Assembly (NCBI RefSeq): GCF_000154845.1
Contig: NZ_DS981495.1
Span: 1-64,000 of the forward strand
DNA: 64,000 nt
Direction: 5' to 3'
Source: Phocaeicola coprocola DSM 17136
GTDB taxonomy: Bacteria > Bacteroidota > Bacteroidia > Bacteroidales > Bacteroidaceae
The notes beneath the pieces are model-generated. The model saw nothing but the letters and a program-made list of their open reading frames with translations, did no database searches and was not told the DNA's origin. A program made the translations under genes and the position numbers. This document shows positions 53,342 to 61,906 of the stretch, piece after piece (position 1 is the stretch's first letter; each line of letters starts with the position of its first letter).

Positions 53342-54265
53342 ATGCCACTTAATTTACCAGACAAACTTCCGGCTATCGATATACTGAAGGAGGAAAATAT
53401 TTTCGTCATCGACAATTCACGCGCCAGTACGCAGGATATCCGTCCGCTGAAAATTGTTATCCTCAATTTGATGCCGATAAAAATAACTACTGAAACTGAC
53501 TTGATTCGTCTGTTGTCTAACTCACCGCTACAGATTGAGGTCAGCTTCATGAAACTGAAAAGTCATACTTCGAAGAATACGCCTATCGAACATATGAAGG
53601 CGTTTTATCGCGATTTCGAATGTATGCGGAATGAAAAGTTCGACGGAATGATTATTACGGGTGCACCGGTGGAGCATCTCGAATTTGAGGATGTGAACTA
53701 TTGGGACGAGATTCAGGATATCTTCAACTGGACACGTACACATGTCACTTCTACACTTTATATCTGCTGGGCAGCACAGGCAGGACTGTATCATCACTAT
53801 GGTATCCCCAAGTATCCGCTCGACAAGAAGATGTTCGGTATCTTCGAGCATCATATCTGCGAGGGTATGAGCAAGCTGCCTATCTTCCGTGGTTTCGATG
53901 ATGTGTTCTTCGTGCCTCACAGCCGCCATACGGAGGTACGCCGTGCGGATATCGAGAAACATCCTGGGCTGACTATTATTTCCGAGTCGGACGATTCGGG
54001 GGTACATATCGTTATGGCTCGTGGCGGACGTGAGTTTTACGTGACCGGACATTCGGAATATTCTCCTTATACCCTCGATACAGAATATCGCCGTGATCTG
54101 GGAAAAGGTCTGCCTATCGACATGCCGAAGAATTATTATCGCGATAATGATCTTGAAAAGGGTCCGCTGGTTCGCTGGCGGAGTACGGCAAACTTGCTGT
54201 TCTCCAACTGGCTGAACTATTATGTATATCAGGAAACTCCATACGATATTAATCAGATTAAATAA
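53342..54265 (+). CDS. metA: Homoserine O-acyltransferase (MetA type)
   Basis: 307 residues, class I glutamine amidotransferase-like fold. The nucleophile Cys is in Y-I-C-W-A-A-Q-A-G near residue 142, the catalytic His in P-H-S-R-H-T-E-V near residue 196-200 and the G-H-S-E-Y-S-P-Y motif near residue 236 supplies His and Glu. It activates homoserine with succinyl- or acetyl-CoA for methionine synthesis; MetA-type enzymes can use either donor and the sequence is not decisive by eye. Its stop overlaps the start of the U32 peptidase gene by one base. Confidence 0.93.
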   Translation: MPLNLPDKLPAIDILKEENIFVIDNSRASTQDIRPLKIVILNLMPIKITTETDLIRLLSNSPLQIEVSFMKLKSHTSKNTPIEHMKAFYRDFECMRNEKFDGMIITGAPVEHLEFEDVNYWDEIQDIFNWTRTHVTSTLYICWAAQAGLYHHYGIPKYPLDKKMFGIFEHHICEGMSKLPIFRGFDDVFFVPHSRHTEVRRADIEKHPGLTIISESDDSGVHIVMARGGREFYVTGHSEYSPYTLDTEYRRDLGKGLPIDMPKNYYRDNDLEKGPLVRWRSTANLLFSNWLNYYVYQETPYDINQIK

Positions 54266-56094
54266 TGATCAGACAACGTCCTATAGAACTTTTGGCTCCG
54301 GCAAAGAATCTGGAGTGCGGCATCGAGGCTATTAATCACGGTGCCGATGCGGTATATATCGGTGCTCCCCGTTTCGGGGCGCGTGCGGCAGCCGGCAATT
54401 CGCTGGAAGACATTGCTGCACTGGTGCAGCATGCGCATGTGTACAATGCTCGCATCTACGTTACAGTAAATACGATCCTGCGTGATGAGGAACTGAAAGA
54501 TACCGAGGCGATGATCTGGGATTTATATCGTGCCGGTGTAGATGCACTGATTATTCAGGATATGGGAATAACACGGCTCAATCTGCCGCCTATTCCGTTG
54601 CATGCCAGTACGCAGATGGACAACCGTACGGTACAGAAGGTGAAGTTTCTGGCTGATGTCGGTTTCCGTCAGGTGGTGCTGGCTCGGGAACTGACGCTCG
54701 ATGAGATTGCCAAAATTCATGCTGCCTGTCCCGATACGTTGCTCGAGGTTTTTGTGCATGGTGCATTGTGTGTGAGCTACAGCGGACAGTGCTATGTCAG
54801 TCAGGCATGCTTCGGCCGCAGTGCCAACCGTGGAGAGTGTGCGCAGTTCTGTCGCTTAGGTTTCGATATGGTAGATGCCGATGGAAAAGTCATTGCTCGA
54901 AACAAACACTTGCTGTCGCTTAAGGATATGAACCAGAGTGAGAATCTGGAGGCTTTGCTTGATGCTGGTGCTTCTTCGCTCAAGATAGAAGGACGTCTGA
55001 AGGATGTTTCGTATGTAAAGAATGTGACGGCTTATTATCGTCAGAAACTGGATGCCATTCTGAAACGTCGTAAGGAGTACATACGTGCCTCGTCGGGTAC
55101 AGTGAAGCTTGCTTTCCGTCCGCAGCTGGACAAGAGCTTCAGCCGTGGCTTTACCGACTATTTTGTTCACGGGCGTAATCCGGGAATTTTCTCGTTCGAT
55201 ACGCCGAAGTCACTGGGAGAAGAGGTAGGAACAGTAAAAGAGATTCGTGGCAATTACCTGACGGTAGCGGGAGTGAAGTCGTTCAGCAATGGCGATGGAT
55301 TATGCTATCTTGACGAGCGGGGTAAGTTGTGCGGATTCCGTGTGAACCGGGTAGACGGCAACAAGCTCTATCCGCAGGAAATGCCTCGTGTGAAACCTAA
55401 AACCAGACTTTACCGTAACTTCGATCAGGAGTTTGAGCGGGTGATGCAGAAAAAGTCGGCCGAACGGAAAATTGCCGTTACGCTGAGACTTGAAGAAAAT
55501 AATTTCGGATTTACCCTGTCGGTTGCTGATGAGGATGATAACCGTATCAGCCTGGCTATGCCTAGAGAGAAAGAACTGGCTCGTACTCCTCAGCTGGAGA
55601 ACCTGAAGAATCAGTTGAGTAAGCTGGGAAATACACCGTTCGAGGCGGAAAGTGTGGAAATCGTTTTATCGGACAACTGGTTTATTCCTTCATCCGAACT
55701 GTCAGACTTACGCCGACGCGCAGTAGAAAAACTGCTGGAAGCCCGCCGTATCAATTATCCGCGGGAAGTATGGCGTGTGCCTGAAACTCATCATGCTTTT
55801 CCGGCTCAGGAACTGACGTATCTGGGAAATGTCATGAATGGGGCTGCTGCTGCTTTCTATCATGACCATGGGGTACGTCGTATTGCACCGGCATTCGAGA
55901 AAGAAGCACCCGAAAAGGCTGTGCTGATGTTCTGCAAGCATTGTCTGCGTTATAGCATGGGCTGGTGTCCGGTACATCATAAGGTGCGTTCTCCTTATCG
56001 TGAACCGTATTTCTTGGTGAGCAGCGATGGCAAACGTTTCCGTTTACAGTTCGACTGTAAGCTGTGTCAGATGAAAGTATATGCAGAAGAGTAA
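54265..56094 (+). CDS. U32 family peptidase-like protein (RlhA/TrhP group)
   Basis: 609 residues. N-terminal U32 domain with E-L-L-A-P-A-K-N-L-E-C-G near residue 7 and H-G-A-D-A-V-Y-I-G near residue 25. The Cys-rich signature V-F-V-H-G-A-L-C-V-S-Y-S-G-Q-C near residue 165 is followed by C-F-G-R-S-A-N-R-G-E-C-A-Q-F-C-R; the cysteines likely bind a cluster. The S-L-K-I-E-G-R motif near residue 240 is also typical. A second Cys set lies near the C-terminus. E. coli relatives hydroxylate cytidine or uridine in rRNA/tRNA. Overlaps metA by one base. Confidence 0.9.
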   Translation: MIRQRPIELLAPAKNLECGIEAINHGADAVYIGAPRFGARAAAGNSLEDIAALVQHAHVYNARIYVTVNTILRDEELKDTEAMIWDLYRAGVDALIIQDMGITRLNLPPIPLHASTQMDNRTVQKVKFLADVGFRQVVLARELTLDEIAKIHAACPDTLLEVFVHGALCVSYSGQCYVSQACFGRSANRGECAQFCRLGFDMVDADGKVIARNKHLLSLKDMNQSENLEALLDAGASSLKIEGRLKDVSYVKNVTAYYRQKLDAILKRRKEYIRASSGTVKLAFRPQLDKSFSRGFTDYFVHGRNPGIFSFDTPKSLGEEVGTVKEIRGNYLTVAGVKSFSNGDGLCYLDERGKLCGFRVNRVDGNKLYPQEMPRVKPKTRLYRNFDQEFERVMQKKSAERKIAVTLRLEENNFGFTLSVADEDDNRISLAMPREKELARTPQLENLKNQLSKLGNTPFEAESVEIVLSDNWFIPSSELSDLRRRAVEKLLEARRINYPREVWRVPETHHAFPAQELTYLGNVMNGAAAAFYHDHGVRRIAPAFEKEAPEKAVLMFCKHCLRYSMGWCPVHHKVRSPYREPYFLVSSDGKRFRLQFDCKLCQMKVYAEE

Positions 56095-57037
56095 GTACAT
56101 ATTGATTCTCCTGTTGCTGGTAGGGCTTGTGGCTTGTTATTATCATCCGGATCTGCCGGCAGACGGGACTTCGGAGAATAAGACAGATTCAGTTCCGGAG
56201 GCCTTACACAAGCGTGCCTATGCACTGAGCAGCAATTTTGAAGTTGAGGCTGATACTTTGTGGCTTCATCAGTTGCCGTTTATGGATACTATTCCCGTTG
56301 TGAAAGGGAACCAGCTTGTGGTGGCGGAGTTTGATGTACATCCTCAGGATTCAGTCGATTCGGTATGGGTAAAGGTCGCGCGTGACCAGGAAACTATCGG
56401 CTGGATTCAGGAACATAAGCTGCTGGAGAATATCGTACCGATCGATCCTATTTCGCAGTTTATTCATTTGTTCAGCAGTTCGCATACCTTGCCTTTCTTT
56501 CTGGTGCTGGCCGTATTCTTTCTATGGTTTGTCTATCGGGCAGTACAGAGGAAACAGATTAAGCTGATAGGTCTGAATGATATCGACAGTGTATTTCCTA
56601 TTATCCTGTCATTTCTACTGGCTGTGGCGGCTACCGTATATAACAGTATTCAGCATTTCGTTCCCGAAACGTGGGAGCATTATTATTATGATCCTACACT
56701 GAATCCTTTTGAAGTTCCTTTTATTCTCGGACTGTTCATCGTATGTGTAGGGATGATTTTGCTTTTTGGAGTGGCTATGCTCGATGACCTTTTCCATCAG
56801 GTAAAGCTTGAAACGGCTTTCTTCTATTTGCTGGGACTGGCTTCGTATTGTATTTTCTTATATATCTTCTTTACCTGCATCTGGGTATATGCGGCATACA
56901 TCTGCCTGGCAGTATATGCGGTGTGGTGTATCGAGCGTTTAAAGAAATCGGACAAATATCCGTACGCCTGTGGTGCGTGTGGAGCAAAAATGCGGACAAA
57001 AGGGATTTGTCCGCATTGTGGTGCACTGAATGAATAG
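56081..57037 (+). CDS. Lipoprotein-like multi-pass membrane protein with C-terminal zinc ribbon
   Basis: 318 residues. Starts with a lipobox-like L-V-A-C (Cys near 19), then a soluble region (~25-125) that looks SH3-like (W-V-K-V-A-R-D-Q-E-T-I-G-W-I-Q). About five membrane helices follow (residues ~137-155, 175-195, 214-235, 243-262, 262-280), then a cytosolic zinc ribbon C-x2-C ... C-x2-C near residues 298-313. The gene starts 14 bases inside the U32 gene, so it is translationally coupled. Function unknown. Confidence 0.7.
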   Translation: MQKSKYILILLLLVGLVACYYHPDLPADGTSENKTDSVPEALHKRAYALSSNFEVEADTLWLHQLPFMDTIPVVKGNQLVVAEFDVHPQDSVDSVWVKVARDQETIGWIQEHKLLENIVPIDPISQFIHLFSSSHTLPFFLVLAVFFLWFVYRAVQRKQIKLIGLNDIDSVFPIILSFLLAVAATVYNSIQHFVPETWEHYYYDPTLNPFEVPFILGLFIVCVGMILLFGVAMLDDLFHQVKLETAFFYLLGLASYCIFLYIFFTCIWVYAAYICLAVYAVWCIERLKKSDKYPYACGACGAKMRTKGICPHCGALNE

Positions 57038-57048
57038 GAAAAATGATT

Positions 57049-57411
57049 TTAGTTTGATACGCTTCTGCGTGCCTTGCGGGTACAGTAACGCTTGCATTGT
57101 GCACAAATATCATATCCCAGCATAGCTCCCAGAATAAAGTCTTCTTCGGGCGTAAGCAGATTTAAAGGGCGGGTTACCATCAGCCGGATAGCATTGATAC
57201 ATTCTGCCTTACCAAAAAACAGGTTGATACGTTCCTCATCTACCGGTTGAATCACAAACTTAATGCGCTGGCTTTTCAGTCGGTTTACGGCGAATGCTTC
57301 GTATTTTCGGTTGGTGGTGTAGAGCACCATCTGGCGTACACCTTTCTTGTATTCGTAGATGTGGTTTAGAAAAACTTTCAGTTCTACGGGATTTATATCA
57401 GGAGCTGTCAT
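57049..57411 (-). CDS. DUF2023 family protein
   Basis: 120 residues. [19 protein letters not shown] near residue 8 is the family signature. The C-terminus contains [13 protein letters not shown], a C-x2-C-x3-C cluster that could hold a metal or iron-sulfur cluster. DUF2023 genes typically sit beside flavodoxin genes, as here (37 bases downstream of fldA), suggesting a role in flavodoxin-dependent redox chemistry. Confidence 0.8.
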   Translation of the reverse strand: MTAPDINPVELKVFLNHIYEYKKGVRQMVLYTTNRKYEAFAVNRLKSQRIKFVIQPVDEERINLFFGKAECINAIRLMVTRPLNLLTPEEDFILGAMLGYDICAQCKRYCTRKARRSVSN

Positions 57412-57448
57412 GGAGATTAGGTTTTAGTGACGTTTGTTTTCAAGGCTT

Positions 57449-57955
57449 TCAGGCCAGTTCAGTCTTTAATTTTTCAGTCCAGGCCGTTACACGTTCGTCG
57501 GTTTTGTCGCTTTCGTTGATGTCGTCGATGGCGAGTCCCACGAAATTACTATCAGTTACAGCAATGGAAGAGCTGTATGTATAGTCTGCATCCGGAACGA
57601 CACCAATGAAGCGGCAGCCACTGTTTTTCAAGTCTTCGAACAAGATACCCATGCCGTCGCAGAACGTATCGGAGTAAGATTCAGAATCACCGCATCCGAA
57701 CAGGGCAACCGTCTTGCCGGAGAGGTCCATTCCTTTTAAAACCTTGATGCCGTCGTACCAGTCGTCCTGCAATTCACCGTCGCCCCAGGTAGAAGTTCCC
57801 AAAATCAGTGCTTCATAACTTCCTGCTACATCGGCAGTCATTTTGCTTACATTGTATACATCGCTTGAAGGAATGCCAAGCTTCTCTGCTATCGTACGTG
57901 CAACAGACTCGGTTGTGCCTGTTGTAGAACCGTAAAATACACCAGTTTTTTTCAT
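57449..57955 (-). CDS. fldA: Flavodoxin
   Basis: 168 residues, the long-chain flavodoxin type. The FMN phosphate loop is Y-G-S-T-T-G-T-T-E near residue 8, the 50s loop G-T-S-T-W-G-D-G-E near residue 53 and the 90s loop G-C-G-D-S-E-S-Y-S-D near residue 87. A low-potential electron carrier that can replace ferredoxin under iron limitation. Paired with DUF2023. Confidence 0.94.
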   Translation of the reverse strand: MKKTGVFYGSTTGTTESVARTIAEKLGIPSSDVYNVSKMTADVAGSYEALILGTSTWGDGELQDDWYDGIKVLKGMDLSGKTVALFGCGDSESYSDTFCDGMGILFEDLKNSGCRFIGVVPDADYTYSSSIAVTDSNFVGLAIDDINESDKTDERVTAWTEKLKTELA

Positions 57956-58104
57956 TGCTTTATACTTTTAGTTGATTTGACATTGCAAAGTAACGGTGTA
58001 TGGAGGAGTTTTGAAATACCTAAAAATAATGATTTTGCGCGCATTTCCAAGGAGGAATACAGTGTGAATATAGGCGGAAGGTAATAGCTGGTATGAAAAT
58101 ATAA

Positions 58105-58155
58105 AAAGCAAGGCTTTCTCATTTTTTTTTCTATGTTTGAGAAAGCCTTACTAAT
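58105..58155 (-). terminator. Terminator downstream of the TonB-dependent receptor
   Basis: AAGGCTTTCTCA and TGAGAAAGCCTTA form a 12-base stem around a T-rich loop, with GCTTTTTAT following on the minus strand. The rest of the 57956-58199 gap shows no gene. Confidence 0.65.
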
Positions 58156-58199
58156 AAAATATCGGTTAGAAAATAAAAAACTTCTGTTTAATCCTTAGC

Positions 58200-60575
58200 T
58201 TAGAAGCGGCAGCGGATATCCACACCTACCTGAAGCGGACGACCTTTCTGTGCAAAGCCTCTGTTCATGGTTTCGAAGTAGAACGCCTGATAGTCGGTGT
58301 TGAGTGCGTTATTTATCCAGAAAGCCAGCTGTCCGTTGCCTTTGTTGAAACTTACACGTCCGTTGAGTGTGCCGTACAGTGCTTGACTGGCATTGTTCTG
58401 TTCTGTCCAGTAGATACGTCCGGCAGCCTTGTAGTTGGCATTTACAGTAATGTTGTCGAATATAGCTCCGTTACGCAGACCGAACACATACTGTGCTCCT
58501 GCATTAAATGTATGTTTGGGAACGAAAGGCACATAGTTGCCGTTATAGTTTTCTTCATCGCTCACTACGTAATCGGTAAAGGTAGCGTATGTATATCCGT
58601 AGCTTCCGTTCAGGCTGAAAGCGTCAGTCACCTGTGCACGCAGGGAAGCTTCAGCTCCCAGACTGCGGCTCTTTCCTGCATTGACCGTGATACGTCCCAG
58701 TCCGCTTTCGGCAAAACGTGAGATTTGCTGGTCGTGAGTATCCATGTAGAAGAGAGCGACGTCGGCTTGCAGTCTGTCATCAAACCAAGTGGTGTGTGAA
58801 CCAACTTCATAGTTCCATGAATATTCAGGTTTATAAAGTGTTGCATCCGATACGTTTACATCAGAGGCTGGTACGTCAGGCATCATACCTGCGAACTTTC
58901 CGAGTACTTCGTCCTGCTTGATGGCGTTCATCATGTCGCTTCGCATGTTGTTTTGTATCAGGTCGGAAAACATCTGGATGTTGTATCCTCCCGAACGATA
59001 TCCTTTGCTGACAGTAGCATATACATTGTTCTTACTGTTCCATGCATACTGTATAGTGAATTTGGGGAGCAGTTGAAGGTAGTCGGTCGATTCTTTTCCG
59101 ATGAACTGTGTCTTGGCATTCAGTTGTCTGACAATCGCCGTTGGAAGGAAAGGAGCCGATACACTGAAATCGAAGTTCATGTCGCATACTGAGTTATAAT
59201 CCAGTTTCAGCTTTTCGTAGTCCAGGCGAAGTCCTGCTGTAACAGACAGTCCTTCTACCAGCACATCATTGATAGTAGACTGATGATAGATAGCTCCGTT
59301 TAATATAGGTGTATCGAATACCCCCGAAACAGGCAAGGGACGTGTGGTAATCTTTGCTGCCAGTGTAGGTGCTCCGGCAGGAAGATGAGAAAGCCCTGCA
59401 TTGATATTGTCTTCAATCAGACTCTGTATACCAGCTTCCTGGAAAGTAACCGGTCCGTCGGTTTTCAGCCACTGGTAGAATCCGCTCACTCCCGTAGTCC
59501 ACTGCCAGCGATTGCCCGGTTTCGATTTCAGCACCAGTTCTTCACTGATAGTCTTGGAGTTCTGCTTCTGCATGATGGTATAAATGTCAGCTTCCGTAAA
59601 ATCCTGGTCCAGATTCATCTGGTCATACAGATACTGGAAACCAGTCACACTGCTCAGAATAAAGTTGTCTGCCTGATGTTCCAGATTCAATCCACCGTTC
59701 AGCAGGTTACGCTTGTAGCCACATTCACGGTTATAAGATATTTTTCCGATATATTCACCGCGGTCTTCTGTCTTGTCATCGGTACGTCCGGTATATTCGT
59801 ATGGATATCCTCCCTGATTGGTATATTCATAATTCAGCGTGAAGTCCAGCTTCAGATTTTCCGAAGGCAGATAAATGGCGCGGAAACGTCCTCCGAACTC
59901 ATCGTCTGTATCAATGCGCTTGTTGTTGAAGTTGTTCTTGAAGAAACCTCCCTTGTGTTCGTAGAAGAGTCCCGTAGAAAACGCAAACTGTGAAGAAATG
60001 CGGTGATAGTGGGTAAGAGAAGCCTTATAGTCATTGTATGTAGCTGCGCTGAGACGGATATCTGTTCCCTGATAAGTGAAAGGTGATTTAGTGAACACAC
60101 GAATCAGTCCCCCCATCGTATTTCGTCCGTACAGTGTTCCCTGCGGACCACGCATCACGTCTATTCGTTCGATGTCAGAGTAGTTGAAGTCGAATGCCGA
60201 CTTGTCGATGAATGGGATATTGTCGACATACAGACCTACGGCTGGGGTATTGATGCGCGAACCGATACCGCGTACATATACCGAAGTTGTCAACTTCGAG
60301 CCGTAATCAGGGATGAACAGATTGGGTACAAGTCCCGACAACGCTTTGACCGAGGTCACCGAGTTGTTACGCATTTCATTTTGCGAAAGCGATGTTGACG
60401 AAATGGCCTGTTGGCGCAGACGATTGTTTTCCTTCGGGGTAGCGATGACAACTACTTCCTCGATGTCTATCACTTTAGTTGTATCTTTGACCAATGCATT
60501 GTCTGTATCAGTCGGGGCAGCAAAAACGGTTGTTGTCACGGCTGCTGCCAGCGAAGCGAGAATTGTACGTTTCAT
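58200..60575 (-). CDS. TonB-dependent outer membrane receptor
   Basis: 791 residues. Signal peptide (1-20), then a TonB-box-like I-E-E-V-V-V-I-A-T near residue 38, a plug domain (~45-165) with V-Y-V-R-G-I-G-S-R and G-P-Q-G-T-L-Y-G-R-N-T-M-G-G, and a 22-strand barrel ending R-C-R-F with a terminal Phe. There is no SusD partner and no N-terminal carboxypeptidase-like domain, so it resembles siderophore or vitamin receptors rather than SusC. The substrate is not evident. The nearby flavodoxin pair makes an iron-related role conceivable. Confidence 0.92.
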   Translation of the reverse strand: MKRTILASLAAAVTTTVFAAPTDTDNALVKDTTKVIDIEEVVVIATPKENNRLRQQAISSTSLSQNEMRNNSVTSVKALSGLVPNLFIPDYGSKLTTSVYVRGIGSRINTPAVGLYVDNIPFIDKSAFDFNYSDIERIDVMRGPQGTLYGRNTMGGLIRVFTKSPFTYQGTDIRLSAATYNDYKASLTHYHRISSQFAFSTGLFYEHKGGFFKNNFNNKRIDTDDEFGGRFRAIYLPSENLKLDFTLNYEYTNQGGYPYEYTGRTDDKTEDRGEYIGKISYNRECGYKRNLLNGGLNLEHQADNFILSSVTGFQYLYDQMNLDQDFTEADIYTIMQKQNSKTISEELVLKSKPGNRWQWTTGVSGFYQWLKTDGPVTFQEAGIQSLIEDNINAGLSHLPAGAPTLAAKITTRPLPVSGVFDTPILNGAIYHQSTINDVLVEGLSVTAGLRLDYEKLKLDYNSVCDMNFDFSVSAPFLPTAIVRQLNAKTQFIGKESTDYLQLLPKFTIQYAWNSKNNVYATVSKGYRSGGYNIQMFSDLIQNNMRSDMMNAIKQDEVLGKFAGMMPDVPASDVNVSDATLYKPEYSWNYEVGSHTTWFDDRLQADVALFYMDTHDQQISRFAESGLGRITVNAGKSRSLGAEASLRAQVTDAFSLNGSYGYTYATFTDYVVSDEENYNGNYVPFVPKHTFNAGAQYVFGLRNGAIFDNITVNANYKAAGRIYWTEQNNASQALYGTLNGRVSFNKGNGQLAFWINNALNTDYQAFYFETMNRGFAQKGRPLQVGVDIRCRF

Positions 60576-60898
60576 ATCTGTCTAGTGGTTTTTTGTAATT
60601 CGGTTGCAAAGTAACGTCAATTCTCTTTATCCGGCAATCCTAATTTATGAGGATTATGTGGGAAAAAGTATATGAAGTTTAGGGAAAAACATCGGCTTGT
60701 TTTTTTTTATTTTTTGTACAGATTCATTGGAAAAATGTTAATACCACTTTGTCGAAAGTGTATGGATAGTTCAAAGACGTTCTTCATTATGTGCTATAAA
60801 GATTCTTATTGATATATGATGGGATCTTTATTACTCAGGTTGTCTTTTGTCTATTTTACACTAGTGTCTCTTAATAATTGTAAATAGACTCGTTAATT

Positions 60899-60944
60899 AC
60901 TAAAGTTTCCCACCCTCTTTATTGGGGGTGGGAAACTTTAGTTA
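60899..60944. terminator. Strong hairpin following a gene remnant
   Basis: AACTAAAGTTTCCCACC and GGTGGGAAACTTTAGTT pair almost perfectly around CTCTTTATTGGG. It sits just past the stop of the minus-strand remnant at 60942, as expected for its original terminator. Confidence 0.7.
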
Positions 60945-61070
60945 ATCAATAAAATGAGGCTTGAAGTTGTTGGTTTCAGCCTGGCGTGTTACCGGGCCTT
61001 CTACAATTTCAGCTTTGCTGTAGTCCTTCGGATCCGGACATTCATATAGATGTGCACATTCTCCTTTCTT
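60942..61070 (-). pseudogene. 3' remnant of a lost gene
   Basis: A 42-codon minus-strand frame ends at a TAA (60942-60944) directly before a terminator hairpin. The peptide has coding-like composition (C-A-H-L-Y-E-C-P-D-P-K-D-Y-S-K, then P-V-T-R-Q-A-E-T-N-N-F-K-P-H-F), much less A/T-rich than its surroundings. An in-frame stop lies immediately upstream with A/T-rich DNA beyond. I infer that the 5' part was deleted. The parent family is not recognised; the paired Cys may be metal ligands. Confidence 0.5.
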
Positions 61071-61396
61071 TTATTTCTAAATCTATCATAAAGTCTTAAT
61101 AAGCCTTTATATTATCTATGAAACCTTATCTTTAACTTACTTTTATATGCTAAGATGCTTTTTCATTGTGTCAAAAAGATAGTTGTACTAAATCGTCGTA
61201 TACAAATATTTGGATTTATGCCGTTAAATGATATTAAAAATACCTGCTTACTTTTATTAATATATTTTTTTTAATGTAAAATTGTAAAAAATTTAGATGA
61301 CGACATAGCTATTGCATAGTATTGAAATAATAAAATACTATGAGAATTCTATATCTTTCAATAAAAATAAAATTTTTATACTTATTAAAAACAACT
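61071..61396. other. A/T-rich intergenic region
   Basis: No credible gene, RNA or clear promoter box seen. An in-frame codon at 61340 could extend the next gene but adds a segment without signal-peptide character. Confidence 0.4.
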
Positions 61397-61876
61397 ATGA
61401 GAAGATGTATTTTTAGTGTAGTGCTTTTATTTGTCTCTTTGGCAATCTTTGCACAAATGCCTTCAGTGAAGGTGGAAAATGAGAAAGGTGAGTTAATCAA
61501 CACAACCACTTTATTAGATGGTAAAACTCCCCTCATTGTTTCTTTCTGGTCTACTACTTGTAAACCTTGCATCAGAGAATTGGATGCTATTCATGAGGTA
61601 CTTCCGGATTGGTTGGAAGAAGCTAATTTCAAAGTTGTTGCAGTCTCTGTAGATGATAATCGTTTTACGGCAAAAGCCCACTCTTTAGTTCAAGGTCATG
61701 GTTGGAGCGATTTTACAGTATTATATGATAAAAAACAAGAATTGATGAGAGCTATGAATGTAACCTTAACTCCACAGGTTTATGTACTTGATGGTAATGG
61801 TAAGATAATCTACTCTCACACTGGTTATACTCCAGGTAGTGAACAGGAATTGCTTGAAACAATCAAGAAATTGTAA
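61397..61876 (+). CDS. Exported TlpA/thioredoxin-like protein
   Basis: 159 residues from the ATG at 61397 (M-R-R-C-I-F-S-V-V-L-L). Signal peptide ends near A-I-F-A-Q (residue 20). Thioredoxin fold with S-F-W-S-T-T-C-K-P-C near residue 52 (C-K-P-C active site), then V-V-A-V-S-V-D-D near residue 88 and the cis-Pro segment T-P-Q-V-Y near residue 128. Probably a periplasmic thiol-disulfide oxidoreductase. The next gene begins 30 bases after its stop. Confidence 0.88.
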   Translation: MRRCIFSVVLLFVSLAIFAQMPSVKVENEKGELINTTTLLDGKTPLIVSFWSTTCKPCIRELDAIHEVLPDWLEEANFKVVAVSVDDNRFTAKAHSLVQGHGWSDFTVLYDKKQELMRAMNVTLTPQVYVLDGNGKIIYSHTGYTPGSEQELLETIKKL

Positions 61877-61906
61877 TTTTAGTCCTTCACTTAAATATCT
61901 TTTTTA

